Source: Mya arenaria
Lineage: Eukaryota; Mollusca; Bivalvia; Myida; Myidae
Assembly (NCBI RefSeq): GCF_026914265.1
Contig: NC_069132.1
Location: 67,780,993-67,844,992, forward strand
Direction of reading: 5' to 3'
Length of the DNA: 64,000 nt
Shown here: positions 1 through 11,817 of the stretch, piece after piece
Position numbering within the stretch: position 1 is the stretch's first letter
Layout of the letters: every line of letters begins with the position of its first letter
Notes under the pieces: model-generated
The model's input: the letters and a program-made list of their open reading frames with translations, nothing else
Told to the model about the DNA's origin: nothing
Database searches by the model: none
Program-made: the position numbers and the translations under genes

Positions 1-3000
1 GTTCAAGTTGCCACAACTAAGTGTTTGATTGGCAACAACTAGGTGTTTGAGTGGTCACAACTAGGTGTTTGAGTGGTCACAACTAAGTGTTTGATTGGCA
101 ACAACTAGGTGTTTGAATGGCCACAACTAGGTGTTTGAGTGGTCACAACTAGGTGTTTGAGTGGTCACAACTGTGTTTGAGTGACCAAAACTAGGTGTTT
201 GAGTGGTCACAACTAGGTGTTTGAATGGTCACAACTAGGTGTTTGAGTGGCCACAACTAGGTGTTTGAGTGGCCACAACTAGGTGTTTGAGTGGTCACAA
301 CTAGGTGTTTGAGTGGCCACAACTAGGTGTTTGAGTGGCCACAACTAGGTGTTTGAGTGGCCACAACTAGGTGTTTGAGTGGTCACAACTAGATGTTTGA
401 GTGGTCACAACTAAGTGTTTGAATGGTCACAACTAGGTGTTTGAGTGGCCATAACTAGATGTTTGAGTGGTCACAACTAAGTGTTTGAGTGGTCACAACT
501 AGGTGTTTGAGTGGCCATAACTATGTGTTTGAGTGGTCACAACTAGGTGTTTGAGTGGTCACAACTAAGTGTTTGAGTGGTCACAACTAAGTGAATGATT
601 GGCCACAACAAAGTGTTTGATTGGCCACAACTACGTGTTTGAGTGGTCACAACTAAGTGAATGATTGGCCACAACAAAGTGTTTGATTGGCAACAACTAG
701 GTGTTTGAGTGGTCACAACTAAGTGTTTGAGTGGTCACAACTAGGTGTTTGAGTGGCCATAACTATGTGTTTGAGTGGTCACAACTAGGTGTTTGAGTGG
801 TCACAACTTAGTGTTTGAGTGGTCACAACTAAGTGAATGATTGGCCACAACAAAGTGTTTGATTGGCCACAACTACCTGTTTGAGTGGTCACAACTAAGT
901 GTTTGAATGGCCACAACAAAGTGTTTGATTGGCCACAACTAGGTGTTTGAGTGGCCACAACTAAGTGTTTGATTGGCCACAACTAAGTGTTTGAGTGGCC
1001 ACAACTAGGTGTTTGAGTGGCCACAACTAAGTGTTTGAGTGGCCACAACAAGGTGTTTGAGTGATCACAACTAGGTGTTTGATTGGCAACAACTAGGTGT
1101 TTGAGTGGCCACAACTAGGTGTTTGAGTGGTCACAACTAGGTGTTTGAGTGGCCACAACTAGGTGTTTGAGTGGTCACAACTAGGTGTTTGAGTGGTCAC
1201 AACTAGGTGTTTGAGTGGTCACAACTAGGTGTTTGAGTGGCCACAACTAGGTGTTTGAGTGGTCACAACTAGGTGTTTGAGTGGTCACAACTAGGTGTTT
1301 GAGTGGTCACAACTAAGTGTTTGAGTGGTCACATCTAGGTGTTTGAGTGGTCACAACTAGGTGTTTGAGTGGTCACAACTAGGTGTTTGAGTGGTCACAA
1401 CTAAGTGTTTGAGTGGTCACAACTAGGTGTTTGATTGGCAACAACTAAGTGTTTGAGTGGTCACATCTAGGTGTTTGAGTGGTCACAACTAGGTGTTTGA
1501 GTGGTCACAACTAGGTGTTTGAATGGCCACAACTAAGTGTTTGAGTGGCCACAACTAGGTGTTTGAGTGGCCACAACTAAGTGTTTGAGTGGTCACAACT
1601 AAGTATTTGAGTGGCCACAACTAGGTGTTTGAGTGGTCACAACTAGGTGTTTGAGTGGCCACAACTAGGTGTTTGAGTGGCCACAACTAGGTGTTTGAGT
1701 GGTCACAACTAAGTGTTTGAGTGGTCACAACTAGGTGTTTGAGTAGCCACAACCAGGTGTTTGAGTGGCCACAACTAGGTGTTTGAGTGGTCACAACTAA
1801 GTGTTTGAGTGGTCACAACTAGGTGTTTGAGTGGTCACAACTAGGTGTTTGAGTGGCCACAACTAGGTGTTTGAGTTGTCACAACTAGGTGTTTGAGTGG
1901 CCACAACTAGGTGTTTGAGTTGTCACAACTAGGTGTTTGAGTGGCCACAACTAGGTGTTTGAGTTGTCACAACTAGGTGTTTGAGTGGCCACAACTAGGT
2001 GTTTGAGTGGTCACAACTAGTTGTTTGAGTGGCCACAATTACGTGTTTGAGTGGTCACAACTAAGTGTTTGAGTGGTCACAACTAGGTGTTTAAGTGGTC
2101 ACAACTAGGTGTTTGAGTGGCCACAACTAGGTGTTTGAGTGGCCACAACTTGGTGTTTGAGTGGCCACAAGTAGGTGTTTGAGTGGTCACAACTAGGTGT
2201 TTGAGTGGCCATAACTAGGTGTTTGAGTGGCCACAACAAGGTGTTTGAGGGGCCACAACTAGAATGGCCACAACTAGGTGTTTTAGTGGCCACAACTATG
2301 TGTGTGAGTGGCCACAATAGGTGTTGGAGTTGCCACAACTAGGTGTTGGAGTGGCCACATCTAGGTGTTTGAGTGGCCACAACTAGAGTAGCCACAACTA
2401 GGTGTTTAAGTGGCCACAACTAGGTGTTAGAGTGGCCACAACTAGTTGTTTGAGTGGCCACATCTAGGTGTTGGAGTGGTCACAACTAAGTGTTTGAGTG
2501 GTCACAACTAGGTGTTTGAGTGGCCATAACTAGATGTTTGAGTGGTCACAACTAGGTGTTTGAATGGTCACAACTAGGTGTTTGAGTGGCCATAACTAGA
2601 TGTTTGAGTGGTCACAACTAAGTGTTTGAGTGGTCACAACTAGGTGTTTGAATGGTCACATCTAGGTGTTTGAGTGGCCACAACTAGGTGTTTGAGTGGT
2701 CACAACTAGGTGTTTGAATGGTCACATCTAGGTGTTTGAGTGGCCACAACTAGGTGTTTGAGTGGCCACAACTAGAGTAGCCACAACTAGGTGTTTGAGT
2801 GGTCACAACTAGGTGTTTGAATGGTCACAACTAGGTGTTTGAGTGGCCACAACTAGGTGTTTGAGTGGCCACAACTAGGTGTTTGAATGGTCACAACTAG
2901 GTGTTTGAGTGGTCACAACTAGGTGTTTGAATGGTCACAACTAGGTGTTTGAATGGCCACAACTAAGTGTTTGATTGGCCACAACTAAGTGTTTGAGTGG

Positions 3001-3995
3001 TCACAACTAGGTGTTTGAGTGGCCACAACTAGGTGTTTGAATGGCCACAACTAAGTGTTTGATTGGCCACAACTAAGTGTTTGAGTGGTCACAACTAGGT
3101 GTTTGAGTGGTCACAACTAGGTGTTTGAGTGGCCACAACTAGGTGTTTGAGTGGCCACAACTAAGTGTTTGAGTGGTCACAACTAGGTGTTTGAGTGGTC
3201 ACAACTAGGTGTTTGAATGGTCACAACTAAGTGTTTGAGTGGTCACAACTAGGTGTTTGAGTGGTCACAACTAGGTGTTTGAATGGTCACAACTAGGTGT
3301 TTGAGTGGCCATAACTAGATGTTTGAGTGGTCACAACTAAGTGTTTGAGTGGTCACAACTAGGTGTTTGAGTGGCCACAACTAGGTGTTTGAGTGGCCAC
3401 AACTAAGTGTTTGAGTGGTCACAACTAGGTGTTTGAGTGGTCACAACTAGGTGTTTGAATGGTCACAACTAGGTGTTTGAGTGGCCATAACTAGATGTTT
3501 GAGTGGTCACAACTAAGTGTTTGAGTGGTCACAACTAGGTGTTTGAGTGGCCATAACTATGTGTTTTGAGTGGTCACAACTAGGTGTTTGAGTGGTCACA
3601 ACTAAGTGTTTGAGTGGTCACAACTAAGTGTATGATTGGCCACAACAAAGTGTTTGATTGGCAACAACTAGGTGTTTGAGTGGCCACAACTAAGTGTTTG
3701 ATTGGCCACAACTAGGTGTTTGAGTGGCCACAACTAAGTGTTTGATTGGCCACAACTAAGTGTTTGAATGGCCACAACTAGGTGTTTGAGTGGTCACAAC
3801 TAGGTGTTTGAGTGGCCACAACTAGAGTAGCCACAACTAGGTGTTTGAGTGGCCACAACAAGAGTAGCCACAAATTGGTGTTTGAGTGGCCACAACTAGA
3901 TGTTTGAGTGGCCACAACTAGAGTGGCCACAACAAGGTGTTTTAGTGGCCACATCTAAGTGTTTAAGTGGCCACGACTATGTGTGTGAGTGGCCA
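1..3995. repeat. 22-bp minisatellite array, about 180 copies
   Basis: The stretch is an almost uninterrupted head-to-tail repeat with a 22-bp period, for example unit starts at 241, 263 and 285. Each unit contains GTTTGAGTGG followed by YCACAACTA and RGT. Most variation is confined to two positions (GGCCAC versus GGTCAC, and AGGT versus AAGT), plus minor AATGG and ATTGG forms. Shortened units lacking part of the repeat occur near 2262, 2388, 2775, 3826 and 3870-3925, where the array decays. The left edge lies outside the window, so the true length is unknown. Because 22 x 3 = 66, minus-strand frames stay open for 65-77 codons; these are not genes. No known satellite family is recognised by name. 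Confidence 0.97.
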
Positions 3996-4529
3996 CTTAA
4001 AGAAAATCTTTTTCCGAGAGGGACATTAAATTGGGTCCCATCTGGCAGTGCTTCATACTGGCGCATGTTCAAGAACCAGAGTAGCGCTAACAAAAAAGGT
4101 GATTTAAGTGTGCTAAAACATTCACTGAATCTGTTATATCGACCGGCTTGATAAAGGAACTCTTACACTTGACGACAACCATGGAATTTCCTATGAGAAT
4201 CAATTGAGACATCATAATTAGACAAGAATATGGCAAACATTGGCAGTACAGCTTGATAAAAGCTTGAGGACTCTGTTTTTGATTTTATGTGCCTTGGTGT
4301 CATTTTCCCCAAAGCTGAATCCATCAGGTTTCAGTGAAATTGTCTCAGGGAGCATTTTTCAGATGGTGGGGGAGGTATGGGCAAGAAAGTATTCATATTA
4401 ATAATGAATGTTATTTAAAATATTTGTTAGCAACAAGGCTCTTTAAAGATGTTAATCAAGTTTAAAGTATGTGAAAGACCATGGTGTTCAGGGATAGGGC
4501 AGGGATAGGGCAGGGCAGCTACTAGGGCT
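3996..4529. other. Spacer with a diverged duplicon fragment
   Basis: No gene is seen. From about 4165 to 4370 the sequence is a diverged copy of a block also found near 10940-11110, 18425-18590 and 30050-30260; the shared parts include an ACAACCATGG box and a GACATCATAAT box. This is a fragment of the local duplicon described further on. The flanks are AT-rich without recognisable features. Confidence 0.6.
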
Positions 4530-4574
4530 CATGAATTTTTGATACATGCTTATTATTGACACAACTTTTTATTC
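4530..4574. mobile_element. Left remnant of TTAA-type palindromic MITE, split by element A
   Basis: The sequence TTGACACAACTTTTTATT just before element A resembles the left arm of the palindromic MITE family (compare 51850-51890, TTTTGATAACTTTTATT). The rest of that MITE resumes at 6676 with TTTGTCTTGGAATGAGCC. The extreme left terminus is too decayed to place exactly. Confidence 0.5.
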
Positions 4575-6675
4575 TTATGCCCCCCTTCGAAGAAGAGGGG
4601 TATATTGCTTTGCACATGTCGGTCAGTCGGTCGGTCGGTCGGTAGACCAAAGCTTGTCCGAGTGATAACTAAATTACTCTTAAATGTATGGTCATCAAAC
4701 TTGAAATGAAGGTTTTGCCTTACCAGTAGATGACCCCTATTGTTTTGGGGGGTCATCGGGCCAAAGGTCAAGGTCACAGTGACCTTTTATGGTAAAATAA
4801 TTTTAAAGCTTGTCCCAGTGATAACTCAACAATGCTTAGACCTATGGTCATCAAACTTGATGTGGAAGTTGGGCCTGACCAGTAGATGACCCCTATTGTT
4901 TTTGGGGATCATCGGGCCAAAGGTCAAGGTCACAGTGACCTTGAATGGTAGAAGGTTGTCTGAGTGATAACTCAACAATGCCTGCACCCTTGGCCCTCAT
5001 ACTTGACTTGGAGGTTGGGCCTGACCAGTAGATGACCCCTATTGTTTTTGGGGGTCATCGGGCCAAAGGTCAAGGTCACAGTGCCCTTGAATGGTAAAAG
5101 GTTGTCCGTGTGATAACTCAACAATGCCTGCACCCATGGCCCTCAAACTTGACTTGGAGGTTAGGCCTAGCCGGTAGATGACCCTTATTGTTTTTTAGGG
5201 TCATCAGGCCAAAGGTCAAGATCACAGTGACCTTGAATGGTAAAAGGTTGTCCGAATGATAACTCGACAATGCCTGCACCCATGGCCCTCAAACTTGACT
5301 TTGAAGTTTGGCCTGACCAGTAGATGACCCCTATTGTTTTTGGGGGTCATCAGCCAAAGGTCATGGTCACAGTGACCTTGAATGATAAAAGGTTGTCCGA
5401 GTGATAACTCGACAAGGCCTGCACCCATGGCCCTCAAACTTGACTTGGAGGCTGGGCCTGACCAGTAGATGGCCTCTATTGATTTAAGGGGTCATTGGGC
5501 CAAAGGTCAAGGTCACAGTGATCTTGAATGGTATAAGGTTGTCTGTGTGCTAACTCTACAATGACTGCACCCATGACCCTCAAACTTGACTTGGAGATTG
5601 TGCCTGACCAGTAGTGACCCCTTTTGTTTTTGGGTGTCATTGGGCCAAAGGTCAAGGTAACAGTGACCTTGAATGGTAAAAGGTTGTCCAAGTGATAACT
5701 CGACAATGCCTGCACCCATGCCCCTCAAACTTGACTTGGAGGTTGGGCCTGACCAGTAGATGGCCCCTTTTTATTTTAGGGGTCATTTGGCCAAAAGTCA
5801 AGGTCACAGTGACCTTGAATGATAAAAGGTTGTCGAAGTGATAACTCAACAATGCCTGACTTGACTTGGAGGTTGGGCCTGACCAGTAGATGGCCCCTAT
5901 TGATTTAAGAGGTCAAAGGTCAAGGTCACAGTGATTTTGAAAGCAAACTCGACAATTCCTGGACCTGTGGTCATCAAACTTGACATGAAGGTTGGGCCTG
6001 ACCAGTAGATGACCCCTGTTGACTTTTGGGGTCATCGGGCCAAGGTCAAGGTCACAGTAATCTTTAACGCAAAAAAGTTAACAAATCTTCTGCCAGTGAT
6101 ATCTCAACAATGCCTGAACCTATGATCATCAAACTTGACATGGAAGTTGGGCCTGACCAGGAGATTACCCTTATTGATTTTAGGAGTTATTGGGTCAAAG
6201 GTCAAGTTCACAGTGACCTTGAATGCGAAAATGTTTCAAGTGATAACTCGACAATGCCTGCACCCATGGCCCTCAAACCTGACTTGGAGTTGTGTCTGAC
6301 CTGTAGATGACCCCTTATGATTTTAGGGGTCATCGGGTCAAAGGTCAAGGTCACATTGACCTTGAACAGAAAAAGCTTGTCTGTGTGATAACTTGTCAAT
6401 GCCTGCACCCATGGCCCTCAAACTTGACATTTAGATTTTTGGTGACCAGCTAAATGACTCCTATGGATTTGGAGGTCATACAGTTAAACGTCATGGTCAT
6501 AACACACTCTATCCTCACACATTGAATGGTCATAATCTTAAAACTGCCTCAACGGCATCCAATGTCAGTGACAAATCAGCTGTAATTTCGGTCCATGCAT
6601 ATTTTATTTAATTGTCCATATAATCCTGACAACATGGCGCTCAGGGGTGCCATAATGTTTGACAAACATCTCTTG
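4575..6675 (+). mobile_element. Element A: HINE-like element with 146-bp tandem core
   Basis: It begins TTATGCCCCCC and ends after AGGGGTGCCATAA plus a hairpin, so the two ends are imperfect subterminal inverted repeats. A (CGGT)n microsatellite follows the 5' end at about 4617-4650. The interior is about a dozen units of roughly 146 bp; TGATAACT recurs at 4819, 4965, 5111, 5257 and 5402. Each unit carries AAGGTCAAGGTCACAGTGAC or a near variant. The 3' end has a TGTTTG-A-CAAACA hairpin (6656-6668) followed by TCTCTTG and then T's. The layout (subterminal inverted repeats, microsatellite, tandem core, 3' hairpin, T-rich target) is that of non-autonomous Helentron elements. No coding capacity; frames of 66-79 codons inside are repeat artefacts. 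The Helentron assignment is inference; the repeat structure is seen directly. Confidence 0.8.
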
Positions 6676-6905
6676 TTTGTCTTGGAATGAGCCAATTTTT
6701 GCATAAATATTTAAGAACCATTGATATAAGACTGCCGACAAAAAATCAGATTGCAGATTTTCTTATTTCCCTTTGAAAATTAATGTTTTATGGCTAAAAG
6801 TGTTACTCATGCTTTAAAAAAAATGCATAACACATCAATTTTTGAAAATAAATATGAAAACCTGCAGTCTGATTTTTTGTCAGCAGTCCTTTTTCACTGG
6901 CTTCC
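6676..6905. mobile_element. Right part of palindromic MITE interrupted by element A
   Basis: The two arms mirror each other: GATATAAGACTGC near 6722 against a diverged CAGCAGTCC near 6880, and CAGATTGCAGATTTTC against the matching reverse near 6860. This is one copy of the family seen whole at 46555, 48308, 51830, 60232 and 63095. Its left arm is cut off by element A. The right end is degenerate after about 6905. Confidence 0.7.
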
Positions 6906-7931
6906 ATGCAGTGAAATTACACTTCTATTAACACACGCTTATTCTGATTCTGCATCACACAAAAACTGCATAATTCCTCACCCAACATAAAAGGTGTTTA
7001 AACATAGAAAAATCGGCCGTATAGTGTCCATGTAAGTGCACTTACTGTCGAAAATAAAAAATAGAAATAGCTAAAATAGGTACAAGAAAGGTGCTTTTTG
7101 ACTAAAAAACACAGTTTCAAGTCACACAATTTTCTATTTTCTTTTTGTAAACAACTAATCGCTCAGCTAATACATTCAATAAATATTTTGTTAATGCCTC
7201 TAGAAACATAGTTTAAAAAACTGAGAGAAGCTTACACATGTGGCCTCCGGGTAGGCATATTTATATTGCGAGAAAAGTGATAAAACTTACTTACCAGGTG
7301 AAAATATCCTCCAAAAACAGCAAAATCTCTTCGAACACCGCCATTTTATTCCACATCACACATTTCCCTCACTTAAAATTCGGCAAACACAAAACATGTC
7401 GGACCCCCATGCAATGGTAATTATGTTATATTTTGATGCCAATTGACCCAATATAATTTTGGTATCATTTAAATAGGTATCACTTGCTGTAATATATATA
7501 TAAAATAAATACTAAACATAAATTTTAAATTAAATTGGCTAAACACCAGATAGTCACAAAATAGGCAAATTAATCGTAGCTAAAACAATCCTAGAATTAT
7601 CAATGCAAGCTGGTAGGAGGTTGATTATACATCTTTTACATGGTTAAAATAATAAACGTTACAATAAAGTTGTTGTCTCATCTGTTTCCCTGTTTGAAAA
7701 AGTTTAAATCATCTGTTTATGAGTACAGATAATTATACCAATGCTATTTTTAAACTAACTGGGATTGACGTGGTAGACAACCCTAGTAAATTTCGAATTG
7801 GAAAAATGCAAAAACTGCAAATGCATGATGCATGTGCTTTAAGCCATGTTATCATTGGTAAATATTGCATTGTACACATTTTAATGTAAGTTTTGACAAA
7901 TTTCGTTGTTTTCTTGCAATAGTATCATCTA
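6906..7931. other. AT-rich intergenic stretch
   Basis: No gene, RNA or organised repeat is visible. Short frames of 60-66 codons lack recognisable domains and codon structure. Confidence 0.5.
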
Positions 7932-8187
7932 GTGTCTAGCCCCTTTAAGTGATTGTATTTTGAGTGTCTAGCCCCTTTAAGTGATTGTATTTTGAGTGTC
8001 TAGCCCTTTTAAGTGATTGTATTTTGAGTGTCTAGCCCCATTAAGTGATTGTATTTTGAGTGTCTAGCCCCTTTAAGTGATTGTATTTTGAGTGTCTAGC
8101 CCCTTTAAGTGATTGTATTTTGAGTGTCTAGCCCCTTTAAGTGATTGTATTTTGAGTGTCTAGCCCCTTTAAGTGATTGTATTTTGT
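7932..8187. repeat. 32-bp minisatellite, 8 near-identical copies
   Basis: Unit start GTGTCTAGCC recurs every 32 bp from 7932. Units contain CCTTTAAGTG and ATTGTATTTT. Only single substitutions separate the copies (for example CCCATTAAG in one and CCTTTTAAG in another). The high homogeneity suggests a young expansion. Confidence 0.95.
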
Positions 8188-10430
8188 TCATGATTTCTAC
8201 AGAAAGCTAACATGAAATGTCCAATTTTGCAATCGTTCAAAACTAAGTCAAGTATGTTTTAATTTTATGTCAGTATAATCATAACCTATCATTTGTACAC
8301 CATCAAACCCTTTCAATTGATTCCAAAATGCTATGGGATCAACAGGCATCCCAAAATCATATAATTGAGTATCGGATTCCTAAATGTCACCATCTCGTAT
8401 CCTTTAATCTAGCCTAAACCTTTTATGTCTTTGACATTTCCTGAGAATTTCTGTGCAATAAAAAAAATCCTTTGGTTTGCTTCGCTAAAAATGGAGACTC
8501 TTATTCATTTTTTCACGTAGCATTGTACCAGGCATTGTAAATAAAAATAAGTCGGCAGGTTTCCTCCAAGTGTGTAAGAAGGTTTTTGGGTGCTAGATCA
8601 TGTCTAATCTCCTGGTAAGCTTAAATCAGATGACCATTTATCACAGATGTCAACGAGAATATGTAATTTCCTCACAATCGTCCATCCAAGCCAGTGGTCA
8701 ATATCTGTAAAGACGACTTTCACGATATGAGGGTAAAGCTACCATGGTGTTTGTACTGATTATTTGCAGACATATAGCAGAGTAATGACTGGTTGCTGTA
8801 TGGTCAGATGAGAAAATGAGGCCTGATAAAAGTGGATAATAAGAGCAGCAAACAATTTGGTTTCTTGTTAGTAAAGCGAATTCATGGAATCATCGTGTCC
8901 ATTAGTGCAATAGACTTTGGTTTAAATATATGCAATACCATATCGCAACCCATTCTTCGAACCAATCCTTATGTCATCAGCTCCTATTCACTTGGGGGAA
9001 ATAATAAATACTTGGAATGGAAGTGTTACATGTTTTCCCACATATCTTGAACTGTTGTAAAAACTATTACAATTTTTTTTCTGTGATGGTCAAGGGTGAA
9101 TAGCTGTACATTCAGTTATCCCCCACGGTTTATGCCAGCAAATGGGTTATTGGTGAAACTTAATAGAGTCGCAACAAAATGTTACAGTATATGATATATT
9201 GGCTGTAGATATTGAACCCACGGAATCATTTTCATCATACCAGTTTATCACAATACGCTCTTTTACAGAGATAATTTCCTGGCATTCCAACAATACTAAC
9301 AAAAATCATCTAAAGCGAAAAGAAAATGCCTGTAAAGTTGAAACATTATTAGTGAACCTTACTCCTCGTAAATCATTTTTTCAATGTTTCTTTGGAAAAG
9401 TTGAATGTTACGGTATGGCTACAGCTCATTCATTATTTATTTTGATAATCTCAATTTAAGAAGTATCAATTTTATTATGATTAGCGCCTTTATATTTTTC
9501 CTCAAGAGCCCGCTGATATTAATGATATGCATGTGTCGTCAAAGGTACTTTCATATTAAATCATATACATTAGACACACTGATATTCCAAATATGCCTTC
9601 CATCCGATGTAGAGAGTTCCTAAAATTGATTTGTCTTCTATTGATTGGCCATTTCCAGGGTGAGTTTTAACAGCATCAAAATCCATGAACTGTAATAGAA
9701 GAGACACATTTAAAAGTCATGAAAGGCGACTATAAGTTAATAGCTAAATTTTCATCCCCGCCTGCCCCCTCCTTTTTCCGCCACAACTTAAATTTCATTT
9801 AATCAAATACAAGTGTTGAATTGGGATATGTATTTGCCTATATTGCTCTAGTACTGTCCGAGAAAGACGTTTATTCATACCAGCTGTGTCGAAAATAAGA
9901 AAGGAGAAGTGTTACGATGGTGTTCTTGTTTGTCCAGGAAAATATTTATATGGTCCCTTATGCAATAGGAAAGAGCATGAACACATATTCAATGGAAAAA
10001 CAGTCATCTAAGAAAAAAAATAAAACCTTATCCCCCGCCCCAATTTAAAAAAAAAGAGAAATTTGGATGAAATCCTAGCAATTAATTTATATTTGCCTAT
10101 TGGTGCAGTAAAGATTTATTTAAAGTTGCTTATTAATAATGAGGTTTATGATAAGAACCATTCACTTTTCCAGTTTGATTATAACCAGTACAATCATTGA
10201 TGAAGCTTCGAGTGGGGATCAAACCAAGGACTGTCTACTTCAGAGGTTGATTAAAGAACTACCTAACATATCTAAAGCAAAGCTCGTATTTGTTCTGTTC
10301 ATTGACTTGCGGAAAAATCTGTATTGTGTAGATACAGATGTACTGCTTAATGTAAATGTCCTCAGTCGAGTGCCCATCTGTGACTGGGTGTTTGGCACCT
10401 TATCTTGACACACCATCTAGATGGCGGGGC
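8188..10430. repeat. Local duplicon copy 1
   Basis: The stretch is non-coding but paralogous to other parts of the window: 8330-8880 with 12815-13520, 20150-20720 and 30720-31320; 8860-9060 with 16205-16430; 9400-9700 with 16780-17080; 9700-10410 with 17090-17770. Recognisable landmarks are CTTATGTCATCA plus TCACTTGGGGGAAATAAT near 8970-9006 and the box AAGAGCAGCAAA near 8841. Divergence is moderate with many small indels. Open frames of 70-90 codons here are not shared between copies, so they are not genes. Confidence 0.7.
10195..10262 (-). repeat. tRNA-like SINE relic
   Basis: Read on the minus strand it has a B-box-like GGTTTGATCCCC next to an anticodon-arm-like CTCTGAAGTAGAC. Related pieces occur at 15845-15905 (+), 17640-17715 (-) and 23660-23745 (-). 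It is probably the right half of a tRNA-derived SINE head carried within the duplicon. No complete tRNA cloverleaf is formed. Confidence 0.45.
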
Positions 10431-10499
10431 AATTAGTGATGATCAGACACTACCTCGTCTATGTTGACTTTCAAGTTGGTTCACTGCGTCTTCGCAAGC

Positions 10500-10761
10500 T
10501 CAGAGCCAACTGAACCCTCTCTCTGCAGCTCTCTCAAGAGTGTGGACGGCAGTCTCTCTATCTTGTCCAATGATGCCCGCGGCTCCCAGCATTTGCCACA
10601 CTGACTGTGATGGAAAGCCTGTACATCCAACTTCCACTGGGAAGATCCACGTCTTCCAAATCGTCTCTCTACATGTGTTTACCAAGTCTTGGACCTTCTC
10701 CTCCTTCAGCTCATATGCCTCCTCACTTCACTCTTCCCAGGGTACTGTTAGCTCCACCAAT
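10500..10761 (-). pseudogene. Retroelement protein C-terminal fragment, broken
   Basis: On the minus strand the frame reads VELTVPWEE, a TGA stop (10728-10730), then SEEAYELKEEKVQDLVNTCR and on through FPVEVGCTGFPSQSVW to AAERGFSWL. The order (a VPWE motif, a Lys/Glu-rich helix, a W-x-x-FPVEVGC-x-GF-x-x-QS block, a G-x-x-GQ turn, AAERxSxWL) is that of a C-terminal region seen in many animal retroelement polyproteins with reverse transcriptase domains. That identification rests on recall of the family and was not searched. The catalytic reverse transcriptase part is absent, the frame has an internal stop, and no start is supported. A second, inverted and shorter copy lies at 15375-15578. Confidence 0.55.
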
Positions 10762-11817
10762 AACAACCAGCATTAACCGGAACCAAATAGCTGTGTTTGG
10801 CCGACTGTTTGTTCAATTTTGTGTTCACACAAGAAGGGCAGCAGATTGAATTGTGTTGAAAAATGCACAATGGGGTTTAGAACTTCTCTAGAATGTGTAT
10901 GTACTAAATCTGTAATAGCGACAGGGTGGATGAAGTAATTTCACTTCATGACAACCATGGTATTTCCATGAGAATCAAATGAGACATCATAATGAAACCA
11001 GAATATTGCAAACATTGGCAGTAAAGCTTGATAAAAGCTTGGGAACTCTTGTCTTTGAAATTCTGCCTTAAGCTGAATCTGTCACATTTCGGGTGAAATT
11101 GTCCCATTAAAAGGTACACTATTAGCTTGGGACCAAATTTCAAAGCTAAACTGCAATATCATTCATTGTTTATGTAATAATGTAGCACTTAATTCTTTTC
11201 ATTATTCAAACAAAGCTTAAGTGGCAGACAGTTGCCACCTGTCTTAAGCAGCCACTTTGACCTTTTCCAAAAGTAGGCCACTTAAGACAGGTTTGTCTGT
11301 AATGCAGTACTTACTTCAATTATTAACTAAATATTATGTACTTCCATTATTTTCATTGCCTGCAGCATCTTGACAAATTATATGTTTTTGAGATTGATGT
11401 TTACTTAAGTTTTATATCTTTGTCTTTGTTTAAATTGTTTACCTAGTGTATATGGATAACATTATTCACTAAATAAAAGTCATGGTCAATTCTTGTTACC
11501 ACAAACCCATCAATGGTTATAATGGACATCTGAATTTTCAAAATATAAGGTCAGTTTATTGTTTTGAGAATAACTCTGTAATCGGTAAACCATTGTGCGT
11601 AAGATGAACGTCTATCAAAACATTTATTACATCCAAGACAAGTGTAACTCGGGACAATTTGACAGTGTGTTATATTTGTCAACTCACGGTCATAAGATTT
11701 GACAGACAAACAGGGTTGAAAGGTACCACAGGTTGTGTCTTTTTGGCAACAGTCCAGTACCTTAACATCATCTTTATTATGTCTGTAACAGCACCAAGTG
11801 ATTTCATCTTTTTTATT

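Noticed and set aside
9199..9459. Possible small gene in duplicon copy 1
   Set aside because: The frame is not kept in the paralogous copies at 16530-16700, and the composition is that of surrounding AT-rich DNA.
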